Shown here piece after piece: positions 49,060 through 64,000 of a stretch of 64,000 nucleotides of DNA (position 1 is the first letter of the stretch; every line of letters begins with the position of its first letter). Location: the NCBI RefSeq assembly GCF_028858725.1, contig NC_084771.1:8522915-8586914 (forward strand). The letters run 5' to 3'. Source of the stretch: Colius striatus. Its lineage: Eukaryota; Chordata; Aves; Coliiformes; Coliidae. The notes beneath the pieces are model-generated. The model was given only the letters and a program-made list of their open reading frames with translations. It made no database searches and was not told the DNA's origin. Position numbers and translations under genes: made by a program.

Positions 49060-49445
49060 CCTCTGAGGTTGGAAAAGACCCTTAAGGTCGTATTCACCCA
49101 GTACTGCCACAGCCACCACTAACTCATGTCCCTCAGTGCCACAGCTACACAGCTTTGGGATCTCTCCAGGGATGGGAGCCTGGCACAGGGCTTAACAGCC
49201 CTTTTGGGGGAGAAATTTTTCTGATCTAAACCTTGCCTAGAGCAATTTGAGGCAGTTTCCTCTTGTCCTATCATTCATTACTTGAGGGAAGAGACAGATC
49301 CCCACCTCACTACAACCTGTTCTCCAGGCTGAACACCCCTATTCCCTCAGCTGCTCCCCACCACACTTGTGCTCCAGCCCCTTCCCCAGCACCGGTGCCC
49401 AGCACTGGACACGCTACAGCCCCTCTGTGTCTTTCCTGTACTGAG
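49060..49445 (-). repeat. Older CR1 LINE fragment, reverse
   Basis: CCTCTGAGGTTGGAAAAGAC, then TGCCACAGCTACACAGC, AGGGATGGGAGCCTGGCAC and CTGTTCTCCAGGCTGAACAC are diagnostic of CR1 in reverse. More divergent than the copies at 13406 and 23356. Confidence 0.88.
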
Positions 49446-51850
49446 GTTCCTGAGAGTTTAACTTACTCCCTCCTTCCCCATGTCTCTTTTTGAAGGATCT
49501 TTAAACTCAACATTTTGGTTTGGTTTATGGTACGGTGCCACAAGAAACTGTTTCAGCAAAACTGAGACACAGACAGGGATGAAGAACAGGTCAGAATGGG
49601 AGCAGAAAGGTAACAAACTCCTGAAGCTAATGGCTTGGCACTTCCTTTATCCCTCAGCTATCTCTGGTATCTGTTTGGGATAGGCATCAGACAGAGCTTG
49701 CAGGAGATGGGTTGGACTGGGAGAGCAGGATACTTCATCTCCATGGGGGTTGTTTATTCTCTTCCTGGCAGAGGCTCATTTGCTTTTCCTGAATGCTTTA
49801 TTTTATAGGCAGTTATATGGATGATTTATTTGGTTCCTTTTATGCTTATTTATGCTGGAAATTTAAAGAGCAAAACTGTCCTGCTGTTCTTGAAAGCTAA
49901 TTGGAATTCTTTTCCATGGTATTATATACACAGTCCACATCAAGACAACTTGAAGCTGTTGCCTGGTACCTGAGATGAGATTTTACATCGCAGCAGTGCT
50001 GTGCAGAACTGAAAGGGCCGTCCTGGTCCTCCCAGGTCAAATGGTCCCAGGTCATTTGTCTCAGTACTGACAGTTATGAAAACATCAGCAATAGCTATGG
50101 GGTAGAGTTCCTTTCAGTGGGAACCTACACTGACTGTAACATCTCACCCTGAGGGGACTGGTTTGCAAACTGAGCACAACAGCAGAAAAAATTCTTGTGC
50201 AGTGCTAATGCTGAGACTGAAGAGAGTGAAGCTGGTGTGTACTGAAGTGCCTGAACAGAGCCCTGTCCTCTCCTCATGTTTAGTACTGATGGGCACTGCA
50301 ACCACAAGAAACAAGGAGTGATAAAAGTGATTACTTTCTGCTGGTGAATGGTTGTCTGAGTTTTCTTCTAAGTGTACACATAAATGAAGCATTTTTGTAA
50401 CTGAAACGGAGTTGTTTACTGATGGGTTTGTGTGTGCAGCCTTAGAGTTAAGTGGCCCTCCAAAGCAGGAAAGTGAGCTAGTAAAATTTCTGTACCCACT
50501 GTAACATCTGGTAATTCCACCTGTGACTTGTGAGGTGATTGTGCCAAGGCTCTTGCTGTCCAGGATAGCTGCAGTGCTATTTGTCAAGGACTCAGGCACA
50601 GTAGGCAGTGTTTGAGCTGGATCCATTTGTGTAATTTCCTCCTATTAAGCGCTGAACAATTTGCATCCTATTTCTTTTGAAGGGTGAAAATTGTGACCAT
50701 GGGGCTTGTGTCAATGAAAGAAGAGCCACAGTCCATGTCCACACACCTATGCTGGGTTTAGGTTCAGCTTCTTAGGGCTTGGCAAGTGCTGGTTATAAGC
50801 AAACCCTACTCATACTTAAGCAGATGTTGCTTCACTGAAGGTGGGAGATGGGAAGTCAGTCCATTTGCATTTCTCCATCTATTTCTGGCCACAACCAGGG
50901 GTTTGATATTTCTGTATATTTGATAGCATTTTGTAAAGTCCAGTTGGATTTTTCTTTCAGAAATGGCTATTTGCAACTGTTAAATTCCTGTACCTTGTAA
51001 GTCCTGCCTCCAGAGCACAGGCCTTTGTTTTCTGTGCATCTGTAGGTAATGGGAAATACAGACGTGCCGTTTTCCTCACTCGTGCAATTGTTTCACTAGA
51101 GGCAGATTCTTAGGAATGAAATTCGTTGTAATGGTTAACAAAGCTCTGAAAAGGCCAAAAACCCAGAAGAGGGCATTCCTCAGCCCTGGGAGGAGGTGAG
51201 TTTTCTACAGGCAGACAGGTCCATGTGGACATTTTCATTTTTCCAGTGACAAGCCTCATAAATCTGTTGCTTCTTGTGATCTCGTGCTCAGTGATAGTGC
51301 TGTAAATCTGTCTCACAGCTTTTAGTGTGACTGGGGCAAAGACAAGCTGGGGTTTTTTAAAACCAAATTTCTTTTTCTTCAGGGTCAATTTTGTACTTTT
51401 TCCAAAGGATTTCTGTGTCTCCTGAGTCCTTATCTCCATGCTGCAGAGGATGCAGCAGGCAGATACATGAGCGCTGCCACCCCACTCACCCTCCAGGCTG
51501 TGCTGGGGAGCTGGGGCTGCTCAGGCACTGAGCACAAAGCTGTTTGGGAACTTGCAGTTCCAGTTGCTCAACCCTCCCGTTCAAGGTTGTCATTGTCCAG
51601 GCACAGAAGAGCAGGGCAAGGGCAGGGGTGGCTGTGGAGAGGCTCAGCTGCCAGATGCTGATAGTTCTGAAGGCTTTGTAAGAGTGTTATAGATTTTGTA
51701 AACTTTTTAACGTGCTCCAGCTTGGTTCTGAGGTAACATTTACAAACAAGGGGTCATTTCTGTACTTGTTTTTGTATTTTGATGATTCTTTTTTCATTGT
51801 TGTGCCCCAAGTTCATAGATTTGGGCAAATAATTGTTAAACTTTGAATCA

Positions 51851-51856
51851 AATAAA
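51851..51856 (+). terminator. TMEM164: Poly(A) signal AATAAA, TMEM164
   Basis: Canonical hexamer in CAAATAAATGCATTTTC, about 5.9 kb after the stop codon. Most convincing end for the TMEM164 transcript. Confidence 0.65.
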
Positions 51857-51875
51857 TGCATTTTCATGGGTACTG

Positions 51876-53929
51876 TCCAGTTCTGTCATTCTGGTCATGC
51901 CAGGGACCGAGTCTGTCTTGCTTAAGGCTTTTTTAATACCAGATAAGAAAACCAAAATTGACTTTCCACTTAACAGTTAGTCACAGGAGGACTTCAGTAT
52001 TAGACAGCTAATCATCAAAACAGATACAAATATGGATTCTCCTGTCTTAAGCACTCTGTACTGCTGCCTGGCACACAGCACTGACAGTGAGAACAGTAAT
52101 TACTGAGATTTGTGCAAGTTGTAAGTATTTAAGTATGACCCATGCCAGTTACCTGTCAGTCAACACAAGCCAAGGCCAAGTTTACTGTCAGACATCACTG
52201 TAGGACATAAATCCTTTAATTAATTGCTGTTTAAGTGTTCCCTGTCTGTGTCTTTCAGGTAAAGAGCTCAGGAAAGAGTATTACAGTATTATGATGCTTT
52301 CTCTACACTTCTTCCAGTGTTCTTGCCTCAGCTTCATCAGTGTCTTATTTCCTGTTCTATGTCACTTCAGTAGAAGACAGTGGAACACGTGCAGGAGTTT
52401 TCAGCTCAAAACTTACTTTGGAAAAGCTGCTGTAATTAAGGTACTCAGACAATCTCACACCATAGGTGATAGCAAAGTAGCTTTAATGCACTCAGAAATG
52501 TTTCTGGCTGTACTTAAAAAGAAATTTCGAGTGCAGTACTGTCATGACCCAGTTCATCCCAGACAAGCAGCTGCTTCACTGCGTAGGGTTCCTGGAAAAA
52601 GAACAGGCTGGATCTGCCCACTCTGTTCTATTTGCATTGTGAAAGTTTGATGTTTTCAGGCAGCTGGGGAACAGAACCAGTTCCTCCAGATTCATTTCTC
52701 TTGAACACTATAAGACTGAAGCAACAGCTTAAGTAGTAATCTAGTATGAAGTGCTTTAATGGAAACATGAGATGAACTAAGAAAACCATTTCCTTTTTCA
52801 GGCACTGCGACTTCTCCTCCACCTCCCTCAGTAACTAATTGTAAGTCAGCCTTTCGTTGTTTAATACCAACATATATGCAAGAATAAGCAAGTTTCCTCC
52901 TCTGAAACATCCTTAGCTACTCAGACTTATTTTACTAGTTGGATTTTTAGAGCAATAAGCACGTAGCTGGCTACAGAGGAGGAAATTTTTGGCAGGAACC
53001 CTTAGCTAGCCATACATCTCAATAGACTGGCAGCTTTTTTACCTAATTCAGACTAATGCTACCAAATCTGTGAGATACTGAAACAGAAGCTATTTACTCA
53101 GACATGTTTCTGCTTCAGAGGTTTTTTAAAACATCTTCTAAAAATGAAGGCTTTGAAGCAAGTGGAGTAATGGCTGCACCAGGCTGAAGCTTACGTGGAC
53201 TTTATTGCTTTATTTTCAGTTGTTTGTGTTTTTCAAGATCTGTTAGTATTGAATTAGTCAAAGGCAAACAAAGCCACTTCTAAAATCATAGCTGAATGCC
53301 AGATGTTAAACACACCTCTTTGGTGTCAGCACAGCAGCCACACCAATGTAGGGGCTCACCAGGGCTTCTTCACGCCCTGACCTGCACCGCAGGGAGCTCT
53401 GCTGCCAAGCCCTGCCCCTGCACACTTTGCAGGAACCCTCTCAGTGCAAACTCTCGGCTACAATGTTTTTCTATCAAGTTTAGTCAACATGGGCCTGCAG
53501 CTGGGCTAGATACCCCATGCAAGGTGAAGAAATGCCTTATGGCAAAGCAAGCCTAGGTATTCCTCAAAATCACACCCACTGCTGTCACAGTAACATGGAG
53601 AATTAGACATAACTCAAAGTTAAGATAAAAAAAAGGACAAAACTGAACTAATAACTGATAAATACTGGTAAATATGCAGATACCAATGATTATAGCACTG
53701 GTGTAACTGAGATAAATGCTGATCTAACTTGGAGTCTTAGTGACTCCCTCTGAATTCCACGGAAGGCTGCTTGTCCCTGCCCACAACCTGTTCCTTGGGG
53801 AACCAGAAGGAAAAGACAGTTAATCACAGGGAAACATTTCTAACACATCACGAGCCTTTAAGTGCAAATTAAGCTTCAATAAACCAACTGACCGAGTCAC
53901 ACAAGGAAGCAGAGAAACACAGAAAGAAA
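51876..53929. other. Intergenic gap between convergent TMEM164 and AMMECR1
   Basis: About 2 kb with no gene or CR1 recognised on either strand. Confidence 0.6.
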
Positions 53930-53949
53930 TGGTGATTCTTCTTCTGTAT

Positions 53950-53955
53950 TTTATT
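53950..53955 (-). terminator. AMMECR1: Poly(A) signal AATAAA on the minus strand, AMMECR1
   Basis: TTTATT on the + strand (AATAAA in CCCAATAAAATAC on the minus strand). It predicts cleavage near 53925-53940. Other minus-strand AATAAA copies occur at about 54713 and 55985 and may give shorter forms. Confidence 0.6.
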
Positions 53956-54231
53956 GGGTAAATGATTTAAAAGGTAATAACAATAGTGTTAAAACTACTA
54001 CAATATCTTTCCACAGCCATATCTCACAGACCCACAGATAACCTTCTATATGGTTTTTTTTTTTGTTGCTTTTTCCTCATTTTTCTCTTTTTAAGCCATA
54101 CTTATATTAAAATGCCCATTTCAACAGTTTCTTCACACTAATAGCAATTAAATGTGGAAGGAAGGAGGATCTAGTTATAAAGGAAGGGGGTTCAGGTAAT
54201 CTGTGATATTACTGTAATCAATCAAGTTACT

Positions 54232-54251
54232 AAGGAAGGAAGGAAGGAAAA
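54232..54251 (+). repeat. (GGAA)n microsatellite
   Basis: AAGGAAGGAAGGAAGGAAAA, four to five units, within the AMMECR1 3' UTR. Confidence 0.9.
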
Positions 54252-54678
54252 GAGAGGCCTCAGGAGCTACACCAGGTAGCTCTCAGCCCACCGTGTGTCA
54301 CCATTGCATTAAAGGTAACTCAAGCTGCTGGTGAACAATTGAAATTCAACGTATCTTTTTTTTTTCTTGTAACATATAAAACACTAAAATAACTTAGAAA
54401 CTAGATCCAAATATCTTGAAAAGAATCAACTTTGATATACAAAAACAGTCATAAGTTGTTACAAAAGTTCCAAACCAAAGTTTGTTTATCTCAGTGCGTT
54501 TATGTACCAGCACAATTACTGGGTGCAGAGCAAAGAAAGAGGTTCTTCCTTTTTCTTCTTGAACAGTAATAAAAAACGAGGAAAACATATCTTTGTATAT
54601 AAAGAATCATTGCTGGTCTTAAGAATAATTGTAACCAGAAACCCTTAAATCTTGAGAGAGGCACACTTTGGGTTTCTC

Positions 54679-54694
54679 TTTTTTTTTTTTTTTT
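54679..54694 (-). repeat. Poly(A) run on the minus strand (T16 on plus)
   Basis: Sixteen T residues on + followed by GTGATTTTTTTT. It lies inside the AMMECR1 3' UTR, so the transcript carries an internal A run that could prime oligo-dT falsely. Confidence 0.9.
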
Positions 54695-57600
54695 GTGATT
54701 TTTTTTAAACCTTTTTATTTTCTTAAACATAAAAGGAAAGTCACCAGTTTATTCCAACGGAGGAGCCACCCAGGCCCCCCAGAGAAACGTAATTAACGTC
54801 ACTAGCAAAAAATCAGTTAGAAACTGTACAAAAATAAAAAAGTTTAACACATTTAATCCTGCAGGGCTTTTGGGAGGACTGGAAGGCAGGCTTTAGGAGC
54901 AGCATTTGGGCATGGCTGGAGGCTTCTTTGGTTCGATCTAACAACACATTAAGAGATGTCACCTACTCCAGACAACAAGTTGAGAAACCTGCACGTTTGA
55001 AGACAAGTAGAGAGGTCCGTATACAAACAGCAGGGTGTGCAAAGGGGCTCGACTGCCTCCAGTTCATAGTGTATCATCTGAGGTCAGAACTCCAGTGTGT
55101 CCTCCCCCTGCTCTGCTCAGTGGTGGGGGGCAAGATGGTGAGAAGTCAGTGCTACGGCAGTCCGGGCAGAAGGAAGGCCACTTGAAGAGTGACTTAAGTT
55201 TAAGAGTTTCACATCAAGTCTACGGTTTTGTTTGTCTCCACCTCAGTTTACAGAACAGGGGGGTTTTTGGAACGTTAATTGAAAAGGAAAACCCCAACAA
55301 TCTCTTTAATGGAATAAGGCAAACTGAGTAGTGCTCGTAAAGAACCAGCATCCCAACTTAAAAAACAGTGAAATAAGCTACTTGGTTGTACCTTAACTTC
55401 TGGTAAAGTACCCCAAATGAAACACAGAGTTAAACAATCTGTATCTAAAGCCAGCAATATATCTAAAAGGGTACTAAACATACCTATGAGGGAATGACAG
55501 TTAGAAAAGCAATTGTTGATGAGCTTTAAGCCAACAGACCTATTCTGTCCCAGTGCATGTCACAGTGAACTGCACGTCTGGTACAAAGCAACCCACGATT
55601 ACACAGAAACAATCCGTAGCGTGTTCAGCACTTGCATGCTGAGGAGGTAGGTGCCCTAAAACACTAGATACACTGCTTGTTCCAGTCGTTTCAAGAAACC
55701 AGTATCATACAATCTGACTGACCACAGCCTCTGTAACAGCTTTTTAATCGGTGATACAAAACTGGTCCAGAAGGGTCTGGCATTGCCTCGTTTCGAAAGC
55801 ACACCTTTACAGTTTGTATAACACCCTTTTCACTAGAGTTTGAAGCAACAGCTACTGAGAGATAGACAAAAAAAAATGCATTGTGCATTCTGCTGGATAC
55901 AAAAAGGAGACAAAAACGATCCTTTTCTCCCCCAAGCCATGGTGGGAAGTATTGCTGACCTTGTCCTTGAAACCCTGCAGGATTGTTTATTCCTCGGTAT
56001 ATCATTATTACACTGGTAAGAAATTCTGTATAACATCTGCATATATCGAAGATCTGTTAAAAAATCTGATATGGTTTCTAGATCCGCATGACCAGTCACG
56101 TGACCTGCTTGAGGTTGATTAGCACCTTTCAATACATAGAGATTCTTAATATATAATAGATCTTTCTAAAAAACTTCTAACAATGAACTCATCCAGAGGC
56201 ATGAGCGTGCTGTAACGAGATGACAGATAAACAATGGGGTGGGATGACTCTTTTTTTGCAGCAGAACAATTCAGTTTGTGCTCAGTTTCCCTATAAGGGC
56301 AAGGAAAAAAAAACCCAACAACCCAAAAACACAACTCTATCAGGTAGCCACTCGTTCATAATTTCCACTTGAAGACTAATTCCATTTCAAAGTGTTCCCC
56401 AAGTAGAAACAAGACAACAGTATCATCCAAAATAGCCTCTGTATAAACATCTATTCATTTTTGCAGCTTTTGGCTGGCATCTCTTGGCTCCTGAAATCTC
56501 AGGCCCTCTGCTTAGAAATTAAGGCATCACAACTGAAAATGTTAATATTTGGACATCAAATGCTGTGGATGAAGGAACACCAAAGACCTTCTACGAGAAC
56601 CTCCGTAGAAACTAAGTCACAAAGGTAACCTTAAGTAAGGGATGAGCGTAGTTTCTCCACTCCTGCTTTGGAAACCCTTTTGAAACACTCTTCCAGTTAG
56701 CCTGATTGAATTCATTTTCTCTATTTGACTTGTACGTGTCTCTACGTTACACACATTTCTGATTCAAAATAGCTGCAATTGCTGCTTATCTTTCACTCAC
56801 TTGTATTAGGAAGGTCTTTTCTGTAACAGATGGCATGTGTTGTCCTCTAGAACATGCACTGAACTGCGACAGGTACTGGGGGAGTTCTGCAGGCACGCGG
56901 GCGAGGAGCTCGCTCCTGCCACATCCTGGGCTCGCAAATGATCCACTCAACTCACACCTTTTCTCTAAATCCTAGTTTTAGAGCAGGAAAAAGCTCCAAT
57001 CCGTTTTCTTTCTTCTACCGTGTGGAGGGGTATCACTACTATTACACAGTACTTAGAGCTCTCAAGTACTATTCCTGCCATGGATGAACACGTGTACAAT
57101 TGTGGCGTTCTTGCCCTGTGCTCTTTCACAACAGTTTATGTTTTAAAAACAATAATGAACTCTATCTAGCTAGTCATGATTGGAGAAAACTCAACAAGTT
57201 CAAAAGCAGAAGAATGAACCAGGGGTTTTTCTTTTCCACAACAGGTTTGCTAGTTAAAAAACCCCCACAACATCTCACTTTAAAAAAAATCCCCAGGCAG
57301 CTGCTGCCAGAGCAGACTCTGCTCACAGAGCCTCAGAATGGCTGGCATATTTGCTATATTTCTTCTATGAGTTTTATATATAAGTATATAGTTATGTCAT
57401 AGGCAAAGGCACTAAAATCTAAATCCATTTTCTTCCTAATAAGACATCTGCTACTCACCAACCTGTTTTGAAAAACAAACGTCATTCCTAAATTTGAGAT
57501 CATGAGAAAGGCATCGTCTGCTCGTAACCATCCCAGCCTGGGCTGCCCTGTGCTCCCAGCAGAGGGGGAGACGGAGGCAGCCGGGTGCCTGCTGGGCTGT

Positions 57601-58272
57601 GTCGTGCCCTGTCAGTCAGAGCACTCGATTCTGAAAGCACTGCCACCTTAACATCACCTCTTGTACACAGAATTGCTTCTCTTCATCCCAAACAAGCATT
57701 TTGTACGTCAGCTTCGACATTTTGGCTGTACGCGCTGGATCTGAAGATCATGTATGTAGCTACATGAAATCTTCACTGTGGGGGTGAGATATTTGTACAC
57801 AACACGATCAGCAAGGTTATGAAAACGCAGTTCATTGTCTAACAGAATACCTGAATGTGATATGTTCCATTCCCTGTCACACCTATCCACGCAAAAGCCT
57901 TTTCGCTCGGCAAAGCATCCCTAACTGTAACCCTTACACTCTTCCTTCCATCCACAGTCACAGAAAGCCTTGATTGATAGAATTCAATGGTAACGAAGTA
58001 GAAATTGACAATTTCATAAAAAACCCAAGGGCTGTAGATGCTGCAAAAAAATCTGCAGTGACTCAATAATAAAAAAGGATGGGATCTTGGTAGCAATGCA
58101 GTTTTCCCTCCCGTTGCCATGAGGAGCTTCACCACCCAAGGAGCTTCAACATGGCAACGGAAACTATCATCATAAAATGGTACAGTAATAGAGATAGCTA
58201 GACCAGGAAGGGGCAGGGTCTCCTGGGAAGAGGTCTGCAGAGAGGTCCAGTGACTGGTCATGCGGCTCAGTG

Positions 58273-64000
<5,728 letters not shown>

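Larger units (their letters stand above)
45912..51875 (+). other. TMEM164: TMEM164 3' UTR (long; 3' end inferred)
   Basis: No intact gene on either strand after the stop. The canonical AATAAA at 51851-51856 follows a U-rich stretch typical of an mRNA end (TTTTTGTATTTTGATGATTC). An earlier AATAAA at 47064-47069 could give a short form. A CR1 piece lies inside (49060-49445). The full 6-kb extent is inferred. Confidence 0.6.
53930..58272 (-). other. AMMECR1: AMMECR1 3' UTR (about 4.3 kb)
   Basis: Continuous with the terminal coding exon. No intron signals or other gene seen. It contains a GGAA repeat (54232-54251) and a 16-base A run on the minus strand (54679-54694). The long UTR is in keeping with the long AMMECR1 UTR of mammals. 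Confidence 0.65.

Noticed and set aside
46266-49683. Open frames of 60-130 codons downstream of the TMEM164 stop
   Set aside because: No homology, poor start contexts and no splice logic; they lie in the probable 3' UTR, one of them inside CR1.
54925-54945. B-box-like GGTTCGATCTA
   Set aside because: No A box or cloverleaf around it; lies in the AMMECR1 3' UTR.

Overview
This window is vertebrate nuclear DNA, most likely from a bird. It has small exons with GT-AG introns, a single CpG island, and about a dozen CR1-type LINE fragments carrying the sauropsid/avian 3'-end signature (AATCACAGAGT...GGTTGGAAGGGACCT, and the reverse CCCTTCCAACCCAAACCATTCT). There is no bacterial or viral gene content. 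No species can be named from the sequence alone.

Three protein-coding genes are supported exon by exon, with every splice phase closing exactly. (1) Positions 199-13669, + strand: the last eight coding exons of a plasma-membrane-type Na+/H+ exchanger (SLC9A/NHE). They cover the YGGLRGAI membrane segment, the next membrane helix and the whole cytoplasmic tail (320 residues in the window). The 5' part lies off the left edge. The 3' UTR probably runs to about 15330. (2) Positions 18676-45911, + strand: the complete coding sequence of TMEM164 (six coding exons, 290 residues), driven from a CpG island at about 17.36-18.56 kb with a non-coding first exon. A long 3' UTR appears to end at the AATAAA at 51851. 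(3) Positions 62233-58273, - strand: the last three coding exons (100 residues) of AMMECR1. The terminal exon carries a UTR of about 4.3 kb that ends near 53930. TMEM164 and AMMECR1 converge tail to tail about 2 kb apart, the same arrangement as on human Xq23. This confirms both identifications.

The exchanger just upstream of TMEM164 is the most interesting item. I know of no NHE at this position in mammals. The protein mixes NHE1-like segments ([18 protein letters not shown]) with NHE2/4-like ones (RKKLFI, PKSSIV). It carries His where NHE1 has Arg440, a residue implicated in pH sensing. All splice sites and the reading frame are intact, so it looks like a working gene rather than a relic.

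The rest is intronic or intergenic: CR1 fragments, a few short tandem repeats, and some candidate conserved or regulatory tracts (about 3.0-3.2, 6.5, 10.3-10.5 and 39.5-39.7 kb). Two long open frames of about 300 codons in the CpG island are composition artefacts. I see no CRISPR array, tRNA, rRNA or intact mobile element. The genes are not an operon; their functions (ion and pH transport, ether-lipid acyl transfer, and an AMMECR1-domain protein) are independent.
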